A stretch of DNA of 13,304 nt, from NCBI GenBank assembly GCA_004555535.1, contig SFHU01000092.1:1-13304 (forward strand), in the 5' to 3' direction. The DNA comes from Clostridiales bacterium. GTDB lineage: Bacteria > Bacillota > Clostridia > Christensenellales > Aristaeellaceae. The notes under the pieces are model-generated. The model saw only the letters and a list, made by a program, of their open reading frames with translations, was not told the DNA's origin and searched no databases. The position numbers were made by a program, and so were the translations under genes. Below are positions 1-6,786 of the stretch, in pieces. Numbering within the stretch: the first letter of the stretch is position 1; each line of letters begins with the position of its first letter.

Positions 1-216
1 GGCGGGAGGCGGAGTTCAACGATGGAAACAAAAAATATAAATAACGCATAAAATATAAATATAAAATTGAGTAAAATTTAGATTATTTGCTGATTTATCT
101 TGAAAAAAATGGAATGACGTATAACTAATAAAACGGTGGAAAACCTAGGTGGCAGAAGGGTTTTGTACACAAAAAATTGTGGACAGACATATGTTATTTC
201 ATTGACAAATGCGAAG

Positions 217-250
217 GTTGTCGAAATCTGACGACGGTTGACGAATCTGA
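217..250 (+). promoter_or_regulatory. Candidate operator repeats at the tetR-type promoter
   Basis: Two near-identical direct repeats are seen: GTTGTCGAAATCTGA at 217-231 and GTTGACGAATCTGA at 237-250. The first also contains an inverted repeat with arms GTCG (220-223) and CGAC (232-235). The second copy covers the -35 box and part of the spacer, so a protein bound here would block transcription. TetR-family regulators commonly repress their own gene, so autoregulation is the natural inference. No binding has been shown. Confidence 0.4.
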
Positions 251-266
251 AAGAATGTGTTAATAT
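238..266 (+). promoter_or_regulatory. Sigma-A type promoter of the tetR-type gene
   Basis: The -35 box TTGACG (238-243) and -10 box TAATAT (261-266) are separated by exactly 17 bases. A TG at 258-259 gives an extended -10. Transcription should start near 273, leaving a leader of about 44 nt. Another TTGACA at 202-207 has no -10 box at a proper distance. Confidence 0.7.
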
Positions 267-316
267 AATAAAAAAATTTCTTCTACATTTTGAATATAAA
301 AAAAGGGAGTAGAATT

Positions 317-871
317 ATGCCGCCGAAACAGAGAATTACAAGGGAAATGATCCTGGAGCGGTCGTTTGCCATGTTCTGCAAGGAGGGGATGGAGTCGGTC
401 AATGCGCGTTCCGTGGCCAAGGCGCTGAACTGCTCCACCCAGCCGATTTTCAGCTATTTCTCGGGCATGGAGGATCTCAAAAACGCGCTGGACCAGAAGG
501 CCAGAGATACGTTTGAGATCACCATGACTGACGTTGCGAAGGAGAAGAGTCTGGTTGCCTGCTGCTGCGCCTATGTCCGCTTTGCGGCAGAGCAGCCGTG
601 CATCTTCTCTCACCTCTTCATGTGCGTGGGAGACAGGAATGCCATGGTGCGCATCAGCGACGCCTCCTGCAAGGACATCATCGCTGCCGAGTGCGCGCAG
701 GAAGGACTCAGCGAGGAGCAGGCGCACGAGGTTTACATCCGGCTGTGGACGTATGCACACGGCCTGGCGTCCATGTCCGCCATCCGACGGGTGACCCTGG
801 ACGACGAGAGCGTGCTGCAGCGCGTTTCGCAGATGCACGACGCCATTGTCGGGCATATCAAGCGCGGATAA
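317..871 (+). CDS. TetR/AcrR-family transcriptional regulator, cysteine-rich
   Basis: The 184-residue product has the length and layout of a TetR-family repressor. Residues 8-55 form the N-terminal DNA-binding domain, with the helix-turn-helix at about 28-50 (RSVAKALNC ... PIFSYFSGMEDL). The C-terminal half is an alpha-helical ligand and dimer domain, with a tryptophan/HG segment near its end (WTYAHGLASM). The start at 317 is chosen because GGGAG (305-309) lies 7 nt before it; the in-frame ATG at 290 has no ribosome binding site. An unusual feature is nine cysteines, including a CCC run at about residues 77-79, which could allow redox or metal sensing (inference). It stands alone, convergent to the cupin gene, with its own promoter and terminator. 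The ligand is unknown and a link to the lsr genes is not shown. Confidence 0.85.
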   Translation: MPPKQRITREMILERSFAMFCKEGMESVNARSVAKALNCSTQPIFSYFSGMEDLKNALDQKARDTFEITMTDVAKEKSLVACCCAYVRFAAEQPCIFSHLFMCVGDRNAMVRISDASCKDIIAAECAQEGLSEEQAHEVYIRLWTYAHGLASMSAIRRVTLDDESVLQRVSQMHDAIVGHIKRG

Positions 872-959
872 GGCGTCTGCCTGCATCGCGGGAGGAAGCT
901 CCTTCCGGAGGGGGAAGGATGCGTGCCGACCGTTCAAACAGAATTGCCAACTCAGCTTC

Positions 960-991
960 GGCGCCGGCCTGTATGGCCGGCGCCGCTTTTT
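960..991 (+). terminator. Rho-independent terminator of the tetR-type gene
   Basis: A perfect 10-bp GC stem (GGCGCCGGCC at 960-969, its complement at 975-984) with a 5-base loop is followed two bases later by TTTTT (987-991). It lies 88 bases after the tetR-type stop codon. Confidence 0.85.
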
Positions 992-997
992 GCGTGC

Positions 998-1041
998 TAA
1001 AAGAAGGCCTGATGTTCCCGTGGGGGGAGCATCGGGCCTTC
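998..1041 (-). terminator. Rho-independent terminator of the lsrR-lsrK-cupin unit
   Basis: A long inverted repeat pairs 1003-1019 with about 1024-1041, with a few mismatches or wobble pairs. Read on the minus strand it is followed by a short T run (complement of 999-1002). It begins just 13 bases after the cupin stop codon, so it should end the leftward transcript. It is convergent with the terminator at 960-991. Confidence 0.75.
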
Positions 1042-1054
1042 GGGCATATTGAAA

Positions 1055-1405
1055 TCAATAGGTGTAGTTTTCCACCTCGACCTTGTCCGGATTGGTGTAG
1101 GGGGCGAGCGTGGAGATCATCTTCATGGGCTTGTCGGAGTTGTTCTTCACATAGTGGATCTCGCCCGGCTCGATGTGGATCATCTGGCCCGGACGCAGGT
1201 GGTTGACGACGCCGTCGACGACGATGTCCACCTCGCCCTCGAGGATATAGAAGTTCTCCTCCATGACGTTGTGGTAGTGCGCCTTGAAGTCCTGCCCGGC
1301 CTGGAACTGGACGAGGGCGAAGTTCATGCGCGGCCCCTTCATCAGATACTTGGGCCCGCTGTCGCCAAAGCGGTACTCGCGATCTTCTTCGTTGACGATA
1401 TACAT
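1055..1405 (-). CDS. Small single-domain cupin; candidate phospho-AI-2 isomerase replacing LsrG
   Basis: The 116-residue protein is a single cupin barrel. Cupin motif 1 is complete: G37, H43, H45, E50 and G57 in the pattern G-x5-H-x-H-x4-E-x6-G. Motif 2 is P80-G81-x2-H84-x3-N88. H43, H45, E50 and H84 would bind one metal ion. No signal peptide is seen, so it should be cytoplasmic. The start at 1405 has AAAGGG 9 nt upstream and lies 29 bp after the lsrK stop, so it is the last gene of the lsrR-lsrK unit. Small cupins include sugar-phosphate isomerases. The lsrG gene expected in an Lsr system is missing, so this protein may isomerise phospho-AI-2 before LsrF acts. That role is inference; a sugar-binding or accessory regulatory role is also possible. 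The family assignment is firm. Confidence 0.9.
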   Translation of the reverse strand: MYIVNEEDREYRFGDSGPKYLMKGPRMNFALVQFQAGQDFKAHYHNVMEENFYILEGEVDIVVDGVVNHLRPGQMIHIEPGEIHYVKNNSDKPMKMISTLAPYTNPDKVEVENYTY

Positions 1406-1434
1406 AGATTGATACCCTTTCTTTCGTTTGCTGG

Positions 1435-2997
1435 TCAGACGCCCGGGGCTGCCCACATGTAGCGGGTGATCCGGTCGTCGGCAATGGCGAGCTGGCGGGC
1501 ATAGAGCTTGCGCCAGGTCTCGTAGAGCTTCATGTAGACCTCGTGGTTCGCCGGATCCGGCAGATAGCGCTGCTCGATCTGCACGAGGGACTTGGCCGTC
1601 TCCGAAATGCTCGTGTAGACGCCGACGCCGTAGCCGGCCATGATGGCCGCGCCGAGCGCCGTCGCCTCCCTGACCTTGGGCACGTTCACCGGCAGGCCGA
1701 GCACGTCGGCGAGAATCTGGCACCAGAGCCCGCTCTTGGAAGCGCCGCCCGCAAAGACGACCTCGCTGGGCATGTTGCCGGTGGATTCCTCGACCAGCTT
1801 CATGTGGCCATAGGTGACCATCGCGGTGTTCTCCATGATGGCGCGATAGAAGGTGTAGCGGTTGAACTTCTCCGGGTCAAAGTCGAAGTTGGTGAACGTC
1901 GGGCTGGCGTGCCGCCAGGAGATGTAGTTCATCACGTCGGAGAACGCGCAGAGCATGCCGTAGCAGCCGGCGGGGATGTCCTTCGCCTTCTCGTTCATCA
2001 GGTCGTAGGGGTCGCGGCCGGTGGCTTTGGCGAGCTCCTTCTCCTGCGTGCAGAAGGCGTCGCGATACCAGCGCATGACCATGCCGGGCTTGAAGGCGAG
2101 CGCCTCGTACTGCCAGATGCCGGGGACGCTGTGGCAGTTGACGCGCACGCGGCAGTGCTCGTCCGTCCGCGCCTCGTCGGTGTTGTATTCGTACTGCCAG
2201 AAGCTGCCGCCGAAGATGGCCGCCTGGTTGGCCTCCACGACGCCCACGCCGACGCAGCCCAGCTGCGCGTCGCCGCCGCCGGCGACCACGGGCGTGCCCG
2301 CGCAAAGGCCGGTCTGCTCCGCGCCCTGCGCGCTGACCGGCGCCACGACAGTGCCGCACTCGTAGGTCTTGGGGAAGATACCGGTCTTGAGACCGATGCT
2401 AGCGGCGATGCTGTCGTCCCAGTCGCGGGCCTTGAGGTCGAAGATGCCGGTGGTGCAGGCGTTGGAGGGCTCGGAGGAGAAGACGCCGGTCATCTTGTAG
2501 ATGAGCCAGTCGTTGAACATCGTGCACAGCGCGGTCTTCTCGTAGACCTCGGGCATCTTGTTCTTGACCCAGAAGAGGCGGGGCAGCGCGCCCAGCGCGT
2601 AGGTCTGGCCGGACTCGCGGTAGATGGTCTTTTCTAGCTCGGGGTTCATGCGCACGAGCTGGGCCACCTCGTCGTCGCTGCGCGCGTCGACGTTGGCGCA
2701 GGCCCAGATTTCGTTGCCGTCCCTGTCGTAGAGGACGATACCCTCGCGCATGCAGGTGGTCGACACGGCGGCGATGTCCGCGGGATCGACGCCTGTCTGG
2801 GCGATGACCTCGCGGATGCAGCTGCGGGCGAGCTCCCAGTTGTGTGTCCAGTCAAAATCCATGCTGCCGGGGTAGCGCGGGTCCTCCCGGTGCGTCCATT
2901 CCTTCTGCACGCAGCCGAGCTGCTCGCCTTGCAGGCTAAAGAGCACAGCGCGGACGCTGCCGGTTCCCGCGTCGACAGCCATGAGGGTTTTTGCCAT
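1435..2997 (-). CDS. lsrK: Autoinducer-2 kinase LsrK (FGGY family)
   Basis: LsrK phosphorylates imported AI-2 (DPD) at C5 with ATP, trapping it in the cytoplasm and making the inducer of LsrR. The 520-residue protein has the two-domain FGGY kinase fold. The N-terminal phosphate loop is DAGTGS (9-14). A long stretch matches enteric LsrK almost word for word: MREGIVLYDRDGNEIWACAN (83-102), then VDAR. The catalytic base should be D243 in GGGDAQLG (240-247). The C-terminal ATP-binding domain carries FAGGASKSGLWCQILADV (415-432) and KEATALG-like REATALG (443-449). The start at 2997 is favoured because AAAGGA lies 8 nt upstream; an ATG nine bases earlier abuts that site and is too close. It lies 62 bp after lsrR and 29 bp before the cupin gene. 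I am sure of the family and confident of AI-2 as substrate because of the surrounding genes. Confidence 0.95.
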   Translation of the reverse strand: MAKTLMAVDAGTGSVRAVLFSLQGEQLGCVQKEWTHREDPRYPGSMDFDWTHNWELARSCIREVIAQTGVDPADIAAVSTTCMREGIVLYDRDGNEIWACANVDARSDDEVAQLVRMNPELEKTIYRESGQTYALGALPRLFWVKNKMPEVYEKTALCTMFNDWLIYKMTGVFSSEPSNACTTGIFDLKARDWDDSIAASIGLKTGIFPKTYECGTVVAPVSAQGAEQTGLCAGTPVVAGGGDAQLGCVGVGVVEANQAAIFGGSFWQYEYNTDEARTDEHCRVRVNCHSVPGIWQYEALAFKPGMVMRWYRDAFCTQEKELAKATGRDPYDLMNEKAKDIPAGCYGMLCAFSDVMNYISWRHASPTFTNFDFDPEKFNRYTFYRAIMENTAMVTYGHMKLVEESTGNMPSEVVFAGGASKSGLWCQILADVLGLPVNVPKVREATALGAAIMAGYGVGVYTSISETAKSLVQIEQRYLPDPANHEVYMKLYETWRKLYARQLAIADDRITRYMWAAPGV

Positions 2998-3059
2998 AGA
3001 ATCCATCCTTTCTGCGATGTTCAAACGGGAAAAAGAGCGCATATCGTTCAGGCGAATTC

Positions 3060-3974
3060 CTATTCGTCCTTGAGAAGCAGGGAGGCGGTGGCCTCGTCCG
3101 TGACGAGGACGTCGAGATAGCCGCCCAGCAGCGCAGCGCGGATGGCGTCGGCCTTCTGCGCGCCGGCGGCGAGGCCGACGACGTTGCGCAGCGTCTTGAG
3201 GCGGGAGAGCGGCGTGGAGATCAGCCTGTCCTCGATGGGGGTTTGCAACAGACGGCCTTCCCTGTCGAAGAAGTGGCAGAGGATGTCGCCCACGGCGTTG
3301 TGCATGCGCAGATAGAACAGGTCGTTTCGGCTGAGCACGCCGGACTTGACGACCGTGGCGGAATCGTGGATCGAGCCGATGCCCACCAGCGTGAAGGAGG
3401 ACAGCTCCGCCATGTCAAAGATCTCGGAGACGGAGCTCTCGCCGCGCATGGCCGAGGCCATCTCCTGGGAGGAGGCCAGCAGCGGCGCGGGGATCAGATA
3501 CAGCCGGGCGTTGAAGACGTTGGAGCGCGTGTTGGGCAGATAGGGGGAGACGCCGCCGGTGAGCGAGATGCAGGTGACCGGCGTTTCGACCATCGTGGCC
3601 AGGTGGTTGAGCGTGCGGCTGAGCGTGTCGCCGTAGCCGACGTTGATGCAGGCGTTATCCCCCAGCCTGTCGGCGATGTACATGGCGCCGGCGCGAGCGA
3701 TGGACTCGTTGACCGTCGATTCCTCCTCGGCGGAGGGGATGAGGAAGACGTCCTTTAAATGATACTTTTCCATCAGCGCGCGGCTCTGCTCGGCCATGCC
3801 CACGCCGTCGGAGCGCAGGCGGAACTGGATGATGCCGTTCTGCCGGGCAGCCTCGAGCAGCTTGATGACGCGCATGCGGCTGATGCTCAGGCGGTCGGCA
3901 ATGGCCTGCTGGGTCATGTTCTCGAAATAGTAGTACCAGGCGGCCTTGACCATCAGCGATTCTTCATAATTCAA
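3060..3974 (-). CDS. lsrR: LsrR-type repressor (SorC/DeoR family), TTG start
   Basis: LsrR represses the lsr genes and is released by phospho-AI-2. The 304-residue protein has an N-terminal helix-turn-helix (about 20-43: MTQQAIADRLSISRMRVIKL) and a C-terminal sugar-phosphate-binding domain of the SorC type. Conserved blocks are GYGDT (113-117), LTGGVSPY (138-145), IPAPLLASS (161-169), VGIGS (197-201) and AVGDILCHFFD (227-237); the last closely matches the enteric protein. The start is TTG at 3974, fixed by a perfect AGGAGG (3981-3986) six bases upstream; the nearest ATG is out of frame and the first in-frame Met is residue 8. A rare start codon behind a perfect ribosome binding site may hold the repressor at a low level. 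It is first in the leftward unit and divergent from lsrA, with a near-consensus promoter and a candidate operator in its leader. Confidence 0.93.
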   Translation of the reverse strand: MNYEESLMVKAAWYYYFENMTQQAIADRLSISRMRVIKLLEAARQNGIIQFRLRSDGVGMAEQSRALMEKYHLKDVFLIPSAEEESTVNESIARAGAMYIADRLGDNACINVGYGDTLSRTLNHLATMVETPVTCISLTGGVSPYLPNTRSNVFNARLYLIPAPLLASSQEMASAMRGESSVSEIFDMAELSSFTLVGIGSIHDSATVVKSGVLSRNDLFYLRMHNAVGDILCHFFDREGRLLQTPIEDRLISTPLSRLKTLRNVVGLAAGAQKADAIRAALLGGYLDVLVTDEATASLLLKDE

Positions 3975-4027
3975 AGCAAACCTCCTGAGAAGCAGAGGGA
4001 AAGGGCTGGAACATTTATTTTGATCTT

Positions 4028-4038
4028 GAACAATTGTT
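4028..4038 (-). promoter_or_regulatory. Candidate LsrR operator, lsrR side
   Basis: The sequence GAACAATTGTT contains a perfect 10-bp palindrome, AACAATTGTT (4029-4038). It lies just past the expected lsrR transcription start (about 4043). The same gapped motif, GAAC-NN-TTGTT, recurs at 4205-4215 after the lsrA promoter. Position at both promoters is what one expects of the operator of the locus repressor. This is a prediction from repetition only. Confidence 0.45.
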
Positions 4039-4049
4039 TTTCATAGGTG

Positions 4050-4078
4050 AGTATAACACGCGAAAATGCAAATGTCAA
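4050..4078 (-). promoter_or_regulatory. Sigma-A promoter of the lsrR-lsrK-cupin unit
   Basis: Read on the minus strand, the -35 box is a perfect TTGACA (4078-4073) and the -10 box is TATACT (4055-4050) with a 17-base spacer. TG one base before the -10 makes it extended. Transcription should start near 4043, giving a leader of about 69 nt before the TTG start of lsrR. Confidence 0.85.
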
Positions 4079-4101
4079 TTCTTTTGGAAAAGAAGCGATA
4101 A

Positions 4102-4123
4102 AAATCGATGAATAAACCGATTT
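4102..4123. promoter_or_regulatory. Inverted repeat between the divergent lsr promoters
   Basis: The arms AAATCG (4102-4107) and CGATTT (4118-4123) are separated by 10 bases. A second, overlapping repeat pairs CGAT (4096-4099) with ATCG (4104-4107). The repeat is centred about 70 bases before the lsrA start of transcription and lies between the two -35 boxes, a place suited to an activator or to a second repressor site. The protein that binds is unknown. Confidence 0.3.
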
Positions 4124-4146
4124 GGGCAAACAAACGGAAAAAATAC

Positions 4147-4175
4147 TTGACAAGATGCACAGAAGTGCTTACAAT
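4147..4175 (+). promoter_or_regulatory. Sigma-A promoter of the lsrACDBF operon
   Basis: The -35 box TTGACA (4147-4152) is perfect and the -10 box TACAAT (4170-4175) is one base from consensus, with a 17-base spacer. The start should be near 4182, about 60 nt before the lsrA start codon. The spacer contains an inverted repeat, GCAC-AGAA-GTGC (4157-4168), where a bound repressor would exclude RNA polymerase. So strong a core promoter would need repression to be off. Confidence 0.85.
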
Positions 4176-4204
4176 GAGGGCAGTGAATAAAAAGTCCCCT
4201 TTCG

Positions 4205-4215
4205 GAACCTTTGTT
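4205..4215 (+). promoter_or_regulatory. Candidate LsrR operator, lsrA side
   Basis: GAACCTTTGTT shares the GAAC-NN-TTGTT pattern with the palindrome at 4028-4038. It lies in the lsrA leader about 25 bases after the predicted start of transcription and before the ribosome binding site (4227-4232), where it could act as a roadblock site. It is less symmetric than the other copy. Confidence 0.35.
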
Positions 4216-4240
4216 ACTACGCGGTGTAGGAGTATACGAC

Positions 4241-5767
4241 ATGGCAGCAAACACAAACACGCAGGCGTCCGTGCCGCGGCTGCAGGTGCGGGATATCCGC
4301 AAGGCATTCGGGCAGAACGTCGTTCTCAGGGGGATCGACCTGAGCGTGTCCGCGGGCGAGGTTGTCGCGCTCATCGGCGGCAACGGCGCGGGCAAGTCCA
4401 CGCTCATGAAGATCATCATGGGGATATATTCCTGTGACAGCGGCGAAATCCTGATCGACGGAGCGCCGGCCCGCCTGGGCAAGCCGGCGGCGGCCCTGGC
4501 GGCAGGCATCTATCTCGTGCCGCAGGAGCCGCTGCTCTTCCCCAACATGACGGTGCTGGAAAACATCCTGATGGGCTTTGCCGGAAACGAGGCTGAGCTC
4601 AAAAAGCGCGTGGCACAGCACATGAAGGAGCTGGGCGTGGACCTGAACCTTCAGCGCAAGGCCAACACGCTCTCCATCGCCGAGCAGCAGCTCGTCGAGC
4701 TCCTGCGCGGCCTGATGCGCGACGCGCGCATCCTCATTCTGGACGAGCCCACGAGCGCGCTGACCTTCGGCGAGGTGCAGGCGCTTTTCAGGGTCATGCG
4801 CGACCTCAAAAGCAAGGGCATCAGCATGATCTACATCACCCACCGCCTCAACGAGGTCTTTGAGATCGCCACGAGCGTGGCGATCATGCGCGACGGCCTC
4901 ATCACCCTCGAGGGCCCGGTGGAGAGCTTCACCAAGGAAATGCTGATTCAGGGCCTGCTGCCCAAGGACGCGCAGGCGCAGAAGCAGGGCGAGCAGGCGT
5001 ATGAGCCCGTGCGCTACGAGGCGCTCAAGCCGGTGCTCGAGGTGCGCAGTTTCTCGGGCTACGGCTTCACCGATGTCAGCTTTGACCTGTATCCCGGCGA
5101 GATCCTGGGCATCGCGGGCGTCGTCGGCGCGGGCCGCACGGAGCTGATCAGCACCATCTTCGGCCGCGACAAAACCCTGAGCGGCAAGGTGCTGCTGGAT
5201 GGAAAGGACATCACGGGCATGTCCACCAAGCAGATCCTCAAGGAGGGCATCAACTTCGTGCCCGAGGATCGCCACGCGCACGGCCTGTTCAAAATCCGCT
5301 CGATTTCCTCCAACACCACCTCCGCGCTGCTCTCCGGCGGCGAGATCGGCAAGGTCAACATGAACCGCCGCCGCCAGCGGGAGATCTCCAAGAAGTATGT
5401 GGACGATTTCAGAACCAAGATCGTCTCGCTGGAGGACCTGATCGGCAGCCTCTCCGGCGGCAACCAGCAGAAGGTCGTCATCGCTCGCTCGCTCTCCACG
5501 AAGCCCAAGGTCGTCATCCTCGACGAGCCGACCCGCGGCATCGACGCGGCGGCCCGCAGCGACGTCTACGGCATCATCCGCCAGCTCAAGGAGGCAGGCG
5601 TGGCCGTGCTGATGGTCTCCTCGGATATCGAGGAGGTTGTAGAACTCGCTGACCGCGCCATCACGGTCTTCCAGGGGCGCATCAACGGCGAATTCAGCCG
5701 CGGGGAAATCACGCAGGATGTTCTGACCAGCGCCTCCTTCGGCATCGCGCAGGAAAGGACGGTGTGA
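4241..5767 (+). CDS. lsrA: AI-2 import ABC transporter, ATP-binding protein LsrA
   Basis: LsrA is the duplicated ATPase that powers AI-2 import through LsrC and LsrD at the inner face of the membrane. The 508-residue protein has two ABC domains. Domain 1 has Walker A GGNGAGKST (46-54), the LsrA-typical Q-loop segment LVPQEPLLFP (92-101), a degenerate signature LSIAEQQ (144-150), RGLMRDARILILDEPT (156-171) with Walker B, and H201 as switch histidine. Domain 2 has a degenerate Walker A without the lysine (GVVGAGRTE, 293-301), the EDR block (342-344), a good signature LSGGNQQ (404-410) and Walker B VVILDEPT (424-431). One canonical and one degenerate site is usual for carbohydrate ABC ATPases of this class. 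The start at 4241 has TAGGAG 8 nt upstream; the longer open frame lacks such a site. First gene of the rightward operon, and two bases from lsrC. Confidence 0.95.
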   Translation: MAANTNTQASVPRLQVRDIRKAFGQNVVLRGIDLSVSAGEVVALIGGNGAGKSTLMKIIMGIYSCDSGEILIDGAPARLGKPAAALAAGIYLVPQEPLLFPNMTVLENILMGFAGNEAELKKRVAQHMKELGVDLNLQRKANTLSIAEQQLVELLRGLMRDARILILDEPTSALTFGEVQALFRVMRDLKSKGISMIYITHRLNEVFEIATSVAIMRDGLITLEGPVESFTKEMLIQGLLPKDAQAQKQGEQAYEPVRYEALKPVLEVRSFSGYGFTDVSFDLYPGEILGIAGVVGAGRTELISTIFGRDKTLSGKVLLDGKDITGMSTKQILKEGINFVPEDRHAHGLFKIRSISSNTTSALLSGGEIGKVNMNRRRQREISKKYVDDFRTKIVSLEDLIGSLSGGNQQKVVIARSLSTKPKVVILDEPTRGIDAAARSDVYGIIRQLKEAGVAVLMVSSDIEEVVELADRAITVFQGRINGEFSRGEITQDVLTSASFGIAQERTV

Positions 5768-5769
5768 CG

Positions 5770-6786
5770 ATGAGCAAAGTGAAAGGCCTGTTCAAGGCCC
5801 GGTGGGCGTCGAGCCTGATCTTCCTGATCCTGCTGTTTTTGATCACCGGCATCGCGGATCCCGCGTTCCTCAACTATTCCAACATCATCAGCTGCTTCAA
5901 CGCCGCGACCATGTACACGCTGCTGGCGGTGGGCATCGCGTTCGTCATCATGACGGGCGAGATCGACGTCTCCATCGGCTCCACGCTGTGCATCACGGCG
6001 GCCATGACCGGCCTGATCGCCCAGCAGGGCGGCAGCGTCGCGCTGATGCTGGTTGTCTGCCTGGCGACGGGCGCGACGGTCGGCCTGGTCAACGGCGTCG
6101 GCGTCGCCTACTTCGGTGTCCCCTCGCTGATCTTCACGCTGGGCACCAACAGTGTCGTCCGCGGCCTGGTCTACATTCTGACCGGTGGGCGCACGGTGGA
6201 AAACTTCGGCGGCGCGATTGCCAGCTATGGCAACAAGACGCTTTTTGCGGAGATCACCGTGTATTATGCCATCGCCGTCGCGCTGGTGGCGATCTCGCAC
6301 GTCGTGCTGACCCGCACCCGCAAGGGCAAGTATTTCATCGCCGTGGGCGACAACGCCGGCGGCGCGCGGCTGGTCGGCATCTCTGTGCTGGGCACGAAGA
6401 TCCTCGCCTATGTGCTCTGCGGCCTCTTCGCGGGCCTGGGCGGCTTCGTCTTCGCCTCCAAATACGGCCAGGTCATGACGGTGGCCGGCACCGGCTACGA
6501 GATGACCGCCATCGCGGCCTGCGTGCTGGGCGGCATCTCCCTCTCCGGCGGCCTGGGCAACATGATCGGCGCGGCCATCGGCGCGGTGATCATGTCCTCC
6601 ATCAGCCGTCTGCTGGTCTTCATCGGCCTGCCCTCTACCTATGACAACACCATCACCGGCGTCATGCTGATCGTGATCGTCGTGGTGGACGCGCTGGCGC
6701 AGCACAGGTCCGTTGAAATGTCCAGAAGAAAGCGCCTTCTGTCCAGAACGGCCGAAAACGCTCCGGAAGGAGGCGGCAAGGCATGA
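5770..6786 (+). CDS. lsrC: AI-2 import ABC transporter permease LsrC
   Basis: This 338-residue inner-membrane permease forms, with LsrD, the channel for AI-2. It has about nine to ten hydrophobic segments beginning at residues 14-28. Family blocks of the ribose/AI-2 permeases are GEIDVSIGS (63-71), GDNAGGARLVGI (193-204) and ACVLGGISLSGG (250-261), followed by a basic cytoplasmic tail (from about 312). The start at 5770 is two bases after the lsrA stop and uses AAAGGA (5754-5759); a GTG at 5764 that overlaps the lsrA stop is the alternative and would add two residues. The stop overlaps the lsrD start as ATGA. The order A-C-D and the closer match of the middle blocks to enteric LsrC than to LsrD decide the symbol. 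Confidence 0.93.
   Translation: MSKVKGLFKARWASSLIFLILLFLITGIADPAFLNYSNIISCFNAATMYTLLAVGIAFVIMTGEIDVSIGSTLCITAAMTGLIAQQGGSVALMLVVCLATGATVGLVNGVGVAYFGVPSLIFTLGTNSVVRGLVYILTGGRTVENFGGAIASYGNKTLFAEITVYYAIAVALVAISHVVLTRTRKGKYFIAVGDNAGGARLVGISVLGTKILAYVLCGLFAGLGGFVFASKYGQVMTVAGTGYEMTAIAACVLGGISLSGGLGNMIGAAIGAVIMSSISRLLVFIGLPSTYDNTITGVMLIVIVVVDALAQHRSVEMSRRKRLLSRTAENAPEGGGKA

Larger units (their letters stand above)
1..316. other. AT-rich gene-free region upstream of the tetR-type gene
   Basis: No convincing gene is visible here. The stretch is strongly AT-rich compared with the GC-rich coding DNA of the rest of the window. A 12-base direct repeat (AAAATATAAATA) occurs at 32-43 and 50-61. The first 48 bases are open in frame 1 up to a TAA at 49-51 and could be the tail of an upstream gene, but there is too little to say. 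The right part holds the promoter and repeat elements of the tetR-type gene, listed separately. Confidence 0.5.

Noticed and set aside
1..200. AT-rich stretch as a replication origin or transfer boundary
   Set aside because: No clear DnaA-box cluster, attachment site, integrase or tRNA is visible. AT-richness alone is normal for an intergenic region in this genome.
5764..5769. GTG at 5764 as the lsrC start, overlapping the lsrA stop
   Set aside because: Possible, but it would leave only 4 nt after AAAGGA. The ATG at 5770 is preferred; the difference is two residues.
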